Positions 6,749-15,504 of a DNA stretch of 64,000 nt are shown here, one piece after another; the first letter of the stretch is position 1; each line of letters starts with the position of its first letter. A program made the position numbers and the translations under genes. The DNA comes from Mycolicibacterium vulneris (GTDB taxonomy: Bacteria; Actinomycetota; Actinomycetes; Mycobacteriales; Mycobacteriaceae): contig NZ_NCXM01000003.1 in assembly GCF_002104765.1 (NCBI RefSeq), positions 124,001-188,000 of the forward strand, read 5' to 3'. The notes below the pieces were generated by a model. The model saw nothing but the letters and a program-made list of their open reading frames with translations, searched no databases and was not told the origin of the DNA.

Positions 6749-8635
6749 TCATCGGTCGTGGAACCCCGGGTTGCCGCGGCATGTGTCAGACCGGCGCAAA
6801 TTCCGACGCATCCGCGCCAGTTCATCGATCGACTGCTGCAGGTCCTCGAGCTCGGTGACGAGGGCTGCCCGACCATCCATGAGCACATGTCTGGCGGCTT
6901 CTGCATCGAGAAGGCCGCGGTGTCGCGCCATCTTCAAGGCGGTGGCAAACATTTCCCCCGACACCGATTCCTCGGTGATCCGGTGCTGCAGTGACCACTG
7001 CCGGGCCAGACGAAGGCACTTCGTGAGCAGTTGCTCTTTGTCGATGTCGGGAGCTGGACCGAGGTTCATTAACTCCTCGGCCACCACGCGGTAGGCGTCA
7101 ATGAACGGTCTGAGCACGAGATGGGCTACCAGCAGGTCGCTTTCATGCAAACTCCGTGCGGCCTCTTCGGTATCGAGCGGCGCGCTCGGGTCATGGCGGC
7201 GTCCGGTCATGGTCGCAAACTCATTCCACAGTTCATCGGCGAATTCAGCACGTCCGGCGAAGAAAAAATCGAATTTGAGCAGTTCGCGAACCGCTAGCGC
7301 CTTCTCCCATCCGGTGCGCTTGGTGGCTCCCGGTATCCGCACGATCGCCAGCAACGCCAGTTCGGCGATCGCTCTCATCACCAGAACATGGATCGCGCTG
7401 TTGCGGTAAACCGCAACAATCAAATGCTGGTCGCCGCCGATCCCCCACACCTTCGCCGGCCCCTCGGAGTAGCAGGTCAACACGCCGGAGCCGACCAAGG
7501 CGTGCAGCGTTTGCGACACCGTGGCGCGGTCGGTCAGGTCCGCACCCCCGGCGACGGGCCACCCCCGGGCGCGCAAGTAACGGGCCAGCGGCGCTACGGT
7601 GGCGCATACTTCGTCGAGGGTCAGGCCGCGTGCTTCGCCGAGCATCGCGACGCACACGGCGGCCGTCGCAGTTACCGGGGTGGCCTGGTTGATGCGGTGG
7701 CAGATGTCCAGCGCGATGCGTTCGACGACCTGCCGGTCGGTCAATCCGTCGGCGCGCAATGCCACCATTCGCGCATGCAACGACACCGGCGACCCGAAGT
7801 TGATGTAGATGCGTCCCAAGCGATGCCGCAGGCTGCGCGCGTAACTAAGCAGCCAGCGCGCGTTCTCCGGTTTTTTGGGAAGTCCGCGCGACTCCGCGGT
7901 CATCAGTTTGACTTCGTGCAATGGCAATTGGTCGAAGAGGATCGAGACCGGGACAGCGAGGGTCCGCTCCGACCGGACGGATTCGACCGCGTCGGTCACA
8001 TACCGCAGCAATCCATATCGCGGGGGGCGTAGTTTGCCGGTGCGTGTCCGGCCTCCTTCGATCGACCACACCAGGTTGCGACCGCTAGCCACCATCTGGC
8101 CGACGAGCGCGCGCAGGGCCAGCCGGTACACGGGCATGTCCGCCGTCGCGCGGCGCACAGGGATGAACCCGTTACGCCTGGCCAGCGTGCCCAGCGGAAA
8201 GAAGTTGAGGTTCGCACCGGCCAGCCCGAACGTCGGCGAAATGCCTTCCTGCGTAAGGCGCGGTGGGAACGAGAACTGATCCAGGTAGGAGCGGTGTGAG
8301 ATCAAAAAGATCAGGGCGTGGTCGCGGTCAAGTGCCCGCAGCTTGGCTAGCTCGTCGTCGTCGATGACGAGCTGAAAGCCACGGATCATCCATGCGGACA
8401 CCGCTTTCCAGGCGCAGACGACGGCAGGAACGTGGGTGGCCGCCATCTCGCGCACGTAGTCGGCCGCCTCGGCTCGTACGTCAGCTTCATCGCGACCCAA
8501 CTGTGATGCCAATCGCACTACGGCCCGGAGAAATCCGTCGGAATTCAGTAGAGCCTCGGCGTCGTCGGGCGCGTCAGTCGCAGCGGCCCCGGTTAAGTGC
8601 AGCAGCCGCGTTAGGCGATCCGGCAACACCGTCAT
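6749..8635 (-). CDS. plsB2: Glycerol-3-phosphate acyltransferase, PlsB2-like
   Basis: A 628-residue membrane-associated acyltransferase of the GPAT/DHAPAT family. The HX4D motif is His114-Arg-Ser-Tyr-Leu-Asp119 (ISHRSYLDQF), block II follows as LGTLARRNGFIPVRR, and block III as SIEGGRTRTGKL (EGGRTR at 193-198). It should acylate glycerol 3-phosphate at sn-1, the first step of phospholipid and triacylglycerol synthesis. An upstream in-frame ATG would add 14 residues. I prefer ATG 8633-8635, because it overlaps the stop of the HAD-PlsC gene (ATGA). The pairing with a HAD-PlsC gene matches plsB2-plsC of M. tuberculosis. Confidence 0.85.
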   Translation of the reverse strand: MTVLPDRLTRLLHLTGAAATDAPDDAEALLNSDGFLRAVVRLASQLGRDEADVRAEAADYVREMAATHVPAVVCAWKAVSAWMIRGFQLVIDDDELAKLRALDRDHALIFLISHRSYLDQFSFPPRLTQEGISPTFGLAGANLNFFPLGTLARRNGFIPVRRATADMPVYRLALRALVGQMVASGRNLVWSIEGGRTRTGKLRPPRYGLLRYVTDAVESVRSERTLAVPVSILFDQLPLHEVKLMTAESRGLPKKPENARWLLSYARSLRHRLGRIYINFGSPVSLHARMVALRADGLTDRQVVERIALDICHRINQATPVTATAAVCVAMLGEARGLTLDEVCATVAPLARYLRARGWPVAGGADLTDRATVSQTLHALVGSGVLTCYSEGPAKVWGIGGDQHLIVAVYRNSAIHVLVMRAIAELALLAIVRIPGATKRTGWEKALAVRELLKFDFFFAGRAEFADELWNEFATMTGRRHDPSAPLDTEEAARSLHESDLLVAHLVLRPFIDAYRVVAEELMNLGPAPDIDKEQLLTKCLRLARQWSLQHRITEESVSGEMFATALKMARHRGLLDAEAARHVLMDGRAALVTELEDLQQSIDELARMRRNLRRSDTCRGNPGFHDR

Positions 8636-10146
8636 CTTCGCGCCGCCACCGACGCTTTCGCGATCGCATCCGACCACTGTTTACCGGCCGCAACGCCCGG
8701 CCACTCATCAAGTGTGTCGATGTACAGCTGGCGCATGCGGGGCACCCACTCATCGAGATCGGCTTTGGTCCAGGCCGTGGTCGGAACCGCTTCGTGGACA
8801 ACAACCTCGATTGCGCCTTCCTGGGCTACTTTAGCGTTTCGCGACATGATCTCGCCGGCATTGCGGATGACGATCGGAACGATTGGCACTCCCGCGTCGC
8901 GGGCCAGGTGAAAGCCACCTTTCTTAAACTCGCCGACCCGCGGACTCAGCGACCGAGTGCCTTCCGGCGACATTGCGATCGAAATGCCCTTACGCAGCTT
9001 GTCGACCGCGGGCTCCATTGCTGAAATAGCTTTCGCCGTGTTGGAACGATCGACGAAGGCGACGTCGGCCAACGTCAGCAGTTGTCCTAGCACGGGCATC
9101 TGCTTCACCTCGGCCTTGGCTACCACGGTGAAACCCCGCTGCACGACCCTAGACGTGACCAGTGCGTCAATCAGCGTGCTCTGGTGGTTGATGAAGAACA
9201 CCGCTGGGCGATGCGTCGCGTGCTCCTGACCGGTGATTTCAATACGGATGTTCCCCAAATACCCACCGATGCGGCCGAATAGAGAGGTGGCGAGGTCGAC
9301 TGCGCCGCGACGGTCGAAGGTCAACGCCCCAGCGACGGCGCCCGCACCCACGGCCGCGCCGAAGCCGCCGTACAACGCCGTCGTCCGGGCCAGCGCCACC
9401 GGATGAAATCGGCCGCGTTTGGTCTGAAACCGCGCGACGTCCCATCCGCGCTCTGCGGCATGGCGGGCCAGCAACGGTGCCGGGTTGACAGGATGCGGGA
9501 ACCCGACCGCGTCGAGCAGGGCGACATCCTCGTCGCCGTTGGCATAGGCGTGGCTGTTTTTCAGCGAAATCCGTTGCCGTCGCGCGAATTCCTTGGCCGC
9601 GGCGGCCTTGCCTTTGCCCCATAGCGTGTGTCCGACTAGTCCGCCGGTGAGCACACCCTGCTCGGTCTCAAGCTCGGTGCATAACACGTGATCAATACCC
9701 AACTCGCGGGCCATGGGCTGTGCCTGCATCCGGGTCGCCGACGTTGCGATGACAACGGTGTGACCGCGGTTTTGATGGGCGCGGACCAGTCGCCACGCCC
9801 CGTGGAAGAGCGCCCCGGCGATTTCTTGGGCGAACAGTTGGTCGCCGAGCTCCAGCAGTTCGTCTTCAGTGCGGCCCACCCAACCACGGATCCCTTGCAC
9901 CAGTAGGTCTTCGAACTCGGCTTCGTCGAGGGGGCCTGAAAGCGCAGCACGTAGGGTGCGCACGAACTCGTCGGGTCCGAGTTCGAAATGGCGGGCGCGG
10001 TGAGCGTAGAGAGCGCCAGCTGAGTAACCCTGGATCAGAGTTCCGTCGAAGTCGAAGAAGGCCGCGACTTTCGGACCGCTGGGCCCCGCCTTGATTTGCT
10101 CGATGAGCCGGTCGACGGTGATCACCGAGGGCGTCGTACCGGCCAT
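8632..10146 (-). CDS. plsC: Bifunctional HAD-type phosphatase / 1-acylglycerol-3-phosphate acyltransferase (PlsC-like)
   Basis: A 504-residue two-domain protein. Residues 25-235 are a SerB-like HAD (IB) hydrolase, with FFDFDGTLIQGYSAG (nucleophile Asp32, acid/base Asp34), motif II SATRMQAQ and motif III NGDEDVALLDAVG. Residues ~295-490 are an LPLAT acyltransferase with NHQSTLID, FVDRSNTAKA and SPEGTRSL. The acyltransferase histidine and aspartate are separated by five residues (H321, D327) instead of the usual four; the nucleotide sequence confirms this reading. It should acylate lysophosphatidate, possibly with a phosphatase step in the same chain. First gene of a coupled operon with the plsB2-like gene. 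Confidence 0.85.
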   Translation of the reverse strand: MAGTTPSVITVDRLIEQIKAGPSGPKVAAFFDFDGTLIQGYSAGALYAHRARHFELGPDEFVRTLRAALSGPLDEAEFEDLLVQGIRGWVGRTEDELLELGDQLFAQEIAGALFHGAWRLVRAHQNRGHTVVIATSATRMQAQPMARELGIDHVLCTELETEQGVLTGGLVGHTLWGKGKAAAAKEFARRQRISLKNSHAYANGDEDVALLDAVGFPHPVNPAPLLARHAAERGWDVARFQTKRGRFHPVALARTTALYGGFGAAVGAGAVAGALTFDRRGAVDLATSLFGRIGGYLGNIRIEITGQEHATHRPAVFFINHQSTLIDALVTSRVVQRGFTVVAKAEVKQMPVLGQLLTLADVAFVDRSNTAKAISAMEPAVDKLRKGISIAMSPEGTRSLSPRVGEFKKGGFHLARDAGVPIVPIVIRNAGEIMSRNAKVAQEGAIEVVVHEAVPTTAWTKADLDEWVPRMRQLYIDTLDEWPGVAAGKQWSDAIAKASVAARR

Positions 10147-10637
10147 CTCACATCACGCATCCGCAGTTGACGCCTACACCGGGACCGCGCTGGTACCAAC
10201 TTCATCCCGGCGCAGCTGGTGGGGTCCAGCACGATTCTCACTTCACCATTCCTGTGCCGTCGCTGTCCTGATCGATCCGCCGCCCGCAAATAGACCAGGC
10301 CGCAGTGGCGGGCGACCGTGGCTAAAACCCCGACCTCGACACCACGCACCGCATGCCTGAAACGGGGAAAGGCACACCCACACGGCGCCGGGGCGGGTGG
10401 CTTGCGACCACCACCTCGGCCTGGTCGTCTCACTATGAAGACTCGACCCGGCTCCGCCAACAGTGTCGGGGCGAAATACCTCTTCTGTGGGGTGGAGAAC
10501 CGCTCGATGTGGTGACGCGGCGACGCGGATTGTTCAGCCAAACTCGCTGCACCGGGGTCAACGCGGTCGCACTCGACTTTCCTCGTCGCAGGCAGTGCTG
10601 CTTCGGGCCAATCGCCGCAGAAGAGAGAAGGCAACGG
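10147..10637. other. Non-coding/unassigned stretch
   Basis: 491 nt between the divergent plsC-like gene and the ADH relic. It should hold the plsC-plsB2 promoter. The small ORFs here have no recognisable protein features, and no clear palindrome was found. Confidence 0.5.
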
Positions 10638-10889
10638 ATGCACATCCCAGCCGCGGTGGCTCAGGAGGTCAGTACACCGTTCGCCCTTACCGAAGTCGAG
10701 CTTAAAGACCCGACACCCAATGAAGTGATGGTGCAGCTCACCGGAGTCGGCATCTGCCAGCCAGACCTACATGATCGGGGCGAGTTTTCGCTCGACAAGC
10801 TACTCACCACGACGCCGTTGGACCAGATCAACGACACGCTGGCCGCCCAGCATCGCGGAAAGGTCCTCGAGGCCGTGCTGACACCCTGA
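10638..10889 (+). pseudogene. Internally deleted zinc alcohol dehydrogenase (MDR family)
   Basis: An 83-residue frame joins the very N-terminus of a medium-chain alcohol dehydrogenase (ALTEVELKDPTPNEVMVQL, then TGVGICQPDLHDRGEF with the first zinc-ligand Cys) directly to its C-terminus (SLDKLLTTTPLDQIN, then GKVLEAVL). About 280 central residues are absent, including the Rossmann fold and structural zinc site, and no frameshift was needed. The product cannot be an active dehydrogenase. The junction is near RGEF. It may be translated, since its TGA overlaps an ATG of the next frame. Confidence 0.7.
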
Positions 10890-10909
10890 TGCGAGCTGGG
10901 ACAACAGGT

Positions 10910-11887
10910 ATGGCGAAGAACCCGCGACAATGGGTAACCGCCGTGGCCACGGTGCTGCTGGTGGGGGGCGCCGTCGCCACGGCGGCCAAGTTCGTTCGCC
11001 ACAACCGCACCACGCCCCATGCGGTGATCCCTTCGCTGGAGCTGACTCCCATTAACCGCAGCGGCGGGGGATCGCCTTTGCTGTTGCTCCACGGCATCAC
11101 CGCCATTTGGCGGGCGTGGTCACCGGTCCTGCCATCTCTGGAGCCATACCACGACGTGATTGTGCCGACGTTGCCCGGGCACGGTGGGGGTCCGCCGCTG
11201 GATCCACAAACTGAGCCTTCGGTTCAGGCGCTGGCCGACGGGATTGAAGAGGTACTCGATCGGTTGAGCCTGCCAAAGGTGCACATTGCCGGCAATTCTC
11301 TCGGCGGGTGGGTCGGAATCGAGCTCGCGCGCCGCGGCCGGGCCAGCTCGTTGGTTTTGTTTAGCCCGGCAGGAGCCTGGCGCTCGCAACGTAGTACCGA
11401 GTTGCGGGCCATCGGGATCGGGCTCTTGGTTGGTTCCGCGGCCCTGTGTACCTCCCGCGCAGACGCTATCGCGTCCAATGCGGTGCTGCGTCGAATTCTA
11501 TTGTCCCGACAGGTCGCCCATCCCGATCATGTGCCGCCGGAGGAGTTGGCGGCGTGGTTCCGGGCCATCGGTGTCGCTCCCGCGCTGGTGCCACTTCTGC
11601 GCGCGATCCCGCGCTGCCAGGTGCAACCCCTCCCGGCGGACCGCGACTACCCCGTCCGCTTGGTCTGGGGCGACCGTGACCGGGTGTTGCCGTTTAACGG
11701 TTTCGGTGAAGCGATGATCGAACGGCTACCCGGGGCGGAGTTGGTCCGCCTCCCAGGCGTCGGGCACGTCCCAATGTCCGACGACCCGACTCGAGTCGCC
11801 AAACTGATCCTGGAAGTGACCCACAGCGTCGATAATGCAACGGCGTCGACGCAAGGGGGCGATGGCGATGCCCAGCAACGACGCTGA
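10910..11887 (+). CDS. Membrane-anchored or exported alpha/beta hydrolase
   Basis: About 325 residues. The N-terminus (MAKNPRQW, then a hydrophobic Val/Ala/Leu stretch to about residue 28) looks like a signal anchor. The rest is an alpha/beta-hydrolase fold: oxyanion LLLHGITAIWRAW, nucleophile elbow GNSLGG, acid in WGDRDRVLP and His in GVGHVPM. An earlier ATG at 10889 overlaps the stop of the ADH relic and is an alternative start. It overlaps the downstream WS/DGAT gene by 26 nt, so the two are probably co-translated. Possibly an ester or lipid hydrolase linked to storage-lipid metabolism; the substrate cannot be read from sequence. Confidence 0.8.
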   Translation: MAKNPRQWVTAVATVLLVGGAVATAAKFVRHNRTTPHAVIPSLELTPINRSGGGSPLLLLHGITAIWRAWSPVLPSLEPYHDVIVPTLPGHGGGPPLDPQTEPSVQALADGIEEVLDRLSLPKVHIAGNSLGGWVGIELARRGRASSLVLFSPAGAWRSQRSTELRAIGIGLLVGSAALCTSRADAIASNAVLRRILLSRQVAHPDHVPPEELAAWFRAIGVAPALVPLLRAIPRCQVQPLPADRDYPVRLVWGDRDRVLPFNGFGEAMIERLPGAELVRLPGVGHVPMSDDPTRVAKLILEVTHSVDNATASTQGGDGDAQQRR

Positions 11888-13280
11888 CACGCTTAGCTCA
11901 TGGGGCGGCGGCCAAGACCTCAGCGCCTGGGAAGCGCTGATGTGGCGCACCGGTGGCGACTACCGCACCCGCTCGACCGGGGTGATCGTTGAGTTGCTCG
12001 ACACCGAGCCGGACTGGGATCGGCTAGTGGCCGCCCACGATCGGTTCACCCAACGGGTGCCGCGGCTGCGAGAACGCGTCGTCGAACCGACGCTGCCGCT
12101 AGTTCCACCGGCGTGGTCTCCCGATCCACATTTCGACTTGACCTATCACCTGCAACGGGTACGGCTACCGGGCGACGGGTCGATAGCCGAACTTCAGACG
12201 CTGGCGGCACAGTTCGCGGCTCGCCCGCTCGACCCCGAGCGTCCCCCGTGGGAGGCCCTGCTCGTGCTCGGCATCACCGGCGGTCAGGCCGCCTACCTTT
12301 TCAAACCGCATCACAGTCTGAGTGACGGGATTGGTCTGCTGCAATTGTTGGATCTGGCCCACGGGCACAGTCGGGAGCCCGGACCTGCCGACGATAGGCC
12401 GATACCTGAGGCTCGACGGACGGAGTCACCAGAAGGACTGCTGGTAAACCGGTTGACCGACAAGGTCGTGAGTGCGCCCGGGGACGCGTTGCGCGAAGCG
12501 TTCCACGTCGCTGGCCGATTCGCCGGCGACCCTATCGGAACTGTAACCGAAGCCGTAAAATTCGCGATGTCGCTGCGGCGCGTGTTGACATCGCCGGACG
12601 CCCCCCACTCCCCCGCGTTGACCGGTAGCGGTTCGGCTTATCGGCTGGACACCTTTGACGTGCCGTTCGCTGAGCTTAAAGCAGCGGGACGGGCCGGCGG
12701 GGGCTCAGTCAACGATGCATTCCTGGCGGGTCTGCTCGGCGGAGTACGTCGCTACCACGAAAGACTATCTCTCCCAGTTGACTTCATACCAATGGCGATA
12801 CCGGTCAGCCTTCGGACCGACAATGACCCGATGGGCGCCAATAAGTTCGCCGGTGCACGGTTCGTAGCGCCGGCGGGTGAGCCAGATCCCAAAACTCGTA
12901 TCGCCACTATCCACAAGTTCATTGCTGCCGCGCGCCTAGAGCCTGCGCTCGGATTTCTCGACCTCCTCGCGCCGGTGCTGAGCCGACTGCCGAGGATTGC
13001 GCTCACCCGCATAGCCGGCGGAATGACTGGCTTATCCGACCTACAGGCTTCTAACCTCGGCGCGATCGGCCGGTCGCTATATCTCGCAGGCGCGCGCGTA
13101 ACGCGCATCTACCCGATGGGTCCCCGACCCGGCATCCCAGCCATGATCACGATGTTGACTTACGACGGAACATGTTGCATTGCAGTCAACTTTGACGACG
13201 CCATCGCCGAACCCACAGTGTTCGCGACCTGCCTTCGTGAAGGCCTCGACGAGGTGCTCGAGTTGGCGAAGGCCAACTGA
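11862..13280 (+). CDS. WS/DGAT family acyltransferase (wax ester/triacylglycerol synthase)
   Basis: 472 residues, the normal length for mycobacterial Tgs-type enzymes. The condensation-domain active-site motif HHxxxDG is intact (His150, His151, Asp155, Gly156 in FKPHHSLSDGIGLL). The N-terminal DLSAWEALMWRTGG and central GGSVNDAFLAGLLGGVRRYHE are also typical. It joins an acyl-CoA to diacylglycerol or a long-chain alcohol at the membrane or lipid-droplet surface. The ATG at 11862 follows an AAGGGGG ribosome-binding sequence; the in-frame ATG at 11868 is possible. A second WS/DGAT lies at 54520. Confidence 0.88.
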   Translation: MAMPSNDADTLSSWGGGQDLSAWEALMWRTGGDYRTRSTGVIVELLDTEPDWDRLVAAHDRFTQRVPRLRERVVEPTLPLVPPAWSPDPHFDLTYHLQRVRLPGDGSIAELQTLAAQFAARPLDPERPPWEALLVLGITGGQAAYLFKPHHSLSDGIGLLQLLDLAHGHSREPGPADDRPIPEARRTESPEGLLVNRLTDKVVSAPGDALREAFHVAGRFAGDPIGTVTEAVKFAMSLRRVLTSPDAPHSPALTGSGSAYRLDTFDVPFAELKAAGRAGGGSVNDAFLAGLLGGVRRYHERLSLPVDFIPMAIPVSLRTDNDPMGANKFAGARFVAPAGEPDPKTRIATIHKFIAAARLEPALGFLDLLAPVLSRLPRIALTRIAGGMTGLSDLQASNLGAIGRSLYLAGARVTRIYPMGPRPGIPAMITMLTYDGTCCIAVNFDDAIAEPTVFATCLREGLDEVLELAKAN

Positions 13281-13832
13281 AATGGGAGCGTCGAGCAAGC
13301 CCGCGAACTCCTCAAAGCCGCTGAAGAACTCCTCGACACCGACGCGATCCACCCCAGGGTTGGCGACGACGGCCTCGACTGTGCGGCGAACGCATCCATC
13401 GGCGGGACGTCGCAGGCTCAACAAGTGTCTAGATGCCGGCGACGACAAGTCGAACGTTGCACGGGCCAGACAGATTGCGGCACTGCTGGTTTGATCGGAA
13501 AGTGCTCATGCCACGGCCCTAGCCCTACGGGTCGCCGAGGTCTTCTCCGTCCGTACACGTTGGGGCGGCTCCACTAGGCCCGTCCACGGCAGACCTTTTC
13601 CACCGGGCAGTCGCGAAGTTCATTTTTATGTGGTTCGAACGCATTTGTTGTTTCGCATCCATCACGGGCTATGGCTCGGTCTACGGCACGCAGGCGGCCG
13701 ACGAAGGGTTCGCCTACACATTGGTCGAAGTGAGACTCGCATCCGCGCAACTAACCGGTCCGCTACGGGGGCCGAAATGGTGCGCCGTGGCGCAGACAGT
13801 GGTCCGAGATCCCCGGTCAAATCCCCCTGTGT
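13281..13832. other. Unassigned stretch with decayed coding character
   Basis: 552 nt after the WS/DGAT gene. One plus frame (from about 13287) reads VEQARELLKAAEELLDTDAI before degenerating, and other frames are short. It looks like old coding DNA, but I recognise no family. Confidence 0.35.
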
Positions 13833-14054
13833 AACCCATTAGTCGCCCTTACCGAATGGAAAGCCTATCTCGCGCCACCGACATCCCTGAGCCAGCCGAT
13901 CGGTCTGCTCCGCGCCGACCAGAAGCACAGCCAGTCCTTGGCAATTGAGTCGACCTGCGATGTCTTCGGCATCTTCGCCGAGGGCCTTGGCATCGCCTTC
14001 GAGCGAAACCAGTTGCTAGACAGGCTCAAAGAGTATCACCGGGTGATCCCGTGA
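13833..14054 (+). pseudogene. C-terminal end of a GAF domain from a decayed regulator
   Basis: An open frame with no credible start ends at TGA 14052-14054. It contains QPIGLLRADQKHSQSL and FAEGLGIAFERNQLLDRL, the characteristic last strand and helix of GAF domains found in mycobacterial LuxR- or PucR-like regulators. The rest of the GAF domain and the DNA-binding domain are missing on both sides. Confidence 0.45.
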
Positions 14055-14092
14055 TCTACTGCCCATCACCCCTCGATGAGCGGTGAGCTGCT

Positions 14093-15199
14093 TCAGAATT
14101 TGATCAGCCCACGAATGTTGCGGCCGGCCAGCATGTCCTCGTAGCCCTCGTTGATGTCGTCGAGCGAGTATTCCTTAGTCACTAATTCGTCGAGCTTCAG
14201 CTGGCCGAGGTTGTACATCTCAAGGTAGCGGGGAATATCGTGGCGCGGATTCGATGACCCGAATAGCGCCCCATGGATGGACTTCTCGTACAGCGTCAGC
14301 TCGAACAGCGATCCACTGATGGAGAATTCGGTCGGGTGTCCGATCGCGGTGACGATAACCTTCCCGCGCTTGCCCACCAGGCTTAGCGCCTGGCCGACAT
14401 AGGCGCCCTCGGCCACGTCGGTGGTGATGACGCAAGTGTCTGCGAGCTGCCCACGGGTCCGTTCTACGACCACGCCGAGCGCCTCGTCGACCGTGGCCGC
14501 GGTGTGGGTGGCGCCGAACTCAACAGCCCTGTCGCGCTTGTAGTCGACGGGATCCACCGCGACGATATGCCGCGCACCCGCGGCTTTCGCGCCCTGGATC
14601 GCGTTGCTGCCAATCCCGCCCACCCCAAGCACGACCACGGTATCGCCGGGCCGAACCTGAGCGGTGTTGACGACACTGCCAAAACCGGTAGGCACGCAGC
14701 AGCCGACCAACGCGGCGCGATCAAGCCGAATACCGGGGTCGATTTTCACCACCGACGCGATCGGTACGACGGTGTATTCGGAAAACGTTCCCAGCAGACA
14801 CATTTGGCCGACCCCGGCACCGCGCGCGTGAAACCGATAAGTGCCGTCTAGCTGTGGACCCTGGATGATCGCGGCGCCGAGGTCGCACAGATTGGTCATG
14901 CCGCGCGCACAATACGAGCATTTCCCACATGCCGGCAGAAAGCTCAACACAACGGAGTCGCCCTCGGTGACGTCGGTGACCCCGGGGCCGACAGCGGCCA
15001 CGACACCGGCACCTTCATGTCCGCCGATGACCGGGAACGGCACCGGAATGTCGCCACTGACCAGATGGTAATCCGAGTGGCACAAACCGGATGCGGTCAG
15101 CTTGACCATGACCTCGTTGGGCCCCGGTGGGTCAAGGGTGACCTCTTCGACTTGCCACTTCTCGCCCACGCCCCACAGGACTGCGGCTTTCGTCCTCAC
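14093..15199 (-). CDS. NDMA-dependent-type zinc alcohol dehydrogenase (AdhD-like)
   Basis: A 368-residue MDR alcohol dehydrogenase. Catalytic zinc ligands are Cys40, His61-Glu62 and a Cys in GCCVPTGFG. Structural zinc ligands are Cys91, 94, 97 and 105, and the NAD motif is VLGVGGIGSNAIQ. Length and sequence follow mycobacterial AdhD and the NDMA-dependent class III-like group, whose tightly bound nicotinamide is thought to be recycled by mycofactocin rather than free NAD. It lies divergent from a P450-ferredoxin pair and near an aldehyde dehydrogenase, so it probably oxidises the alcohol made by the P450. The ADH relic at 10638 is from a related family. Confidence 0.87.
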   Translation of the reverse strand: MRTKAAVLWGVGEKWQVEEVTLDPPGPNEVMVKLTASGLCHSDYHLVSGDIPVPFPVIGGHEGAGVVAAVGPGVTDVTEGDSVVLSFLPACGKCSYCARGMTNLCDLGAAIIQGPQLDGTYRFHARGAGVGQMCLLGTFSEYTVVPIASVVKIDPGIRLDRAALVGCCVPTGFGSVVNTAQVRPGDTVVVLGVGGIGSNAIQGAKAAGARHIVAVDPVDYKRDRAVEFGATHTAATVDEALGVVVERTRGQLADTCVITTDVAEGAYVGQALSLVGKRGKVIVTAIGHPTEFSISGSLFELTLYEKSIHGALFGSSNPRHDIPRYLEMYNLGQLKLDELVTKEYSLDDINEGYEDMLAGRNIRGLIKF

Positions 15200-15504
15200 C
15201 TGACAAACCCCTCCACGTCGTCGGAATGCGCATGCGGCGAGCTCATCCGAGCCTCTCGCTCACCCGCATGACCAAGTCACCGATTGTTGTCACGCTTCAG
15301 TCATTGGGCGCATCTCCCCAACGAGGCATTTTTTGTCCCTGAATGGGACGGCTCACGATGCGGCCCTCGACGAGCACCTATCTCGGGGCACTGAAATTAG
15401 CCCGGACGAGGGATGTGCGGGCGATCACTGCGGCTTAGCGTCGTCTGGGTAAGCGGCCGAATCCTGTGTGGGTCCGGCGGTCAGGACGATGGATGGGACC
15501 GATC
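15200..15504. other. Divergent promoter region, ADH / P450
   Basis: 305 nt between divergent genes. One short inverted repeat, GTCCC / GGGAC with a TGAAT loop (15335-15349), follows a T-run. No other strong operator was seen. Confidence 0.3.

Noticed and set aside
6749..8677. Longer PlsB2-like start at 8677
   Set aside because: The extra 14 residues overlap the end of the HAD-PlsC gene, while ATG 8633-8635 gives the usual ATGA junction.
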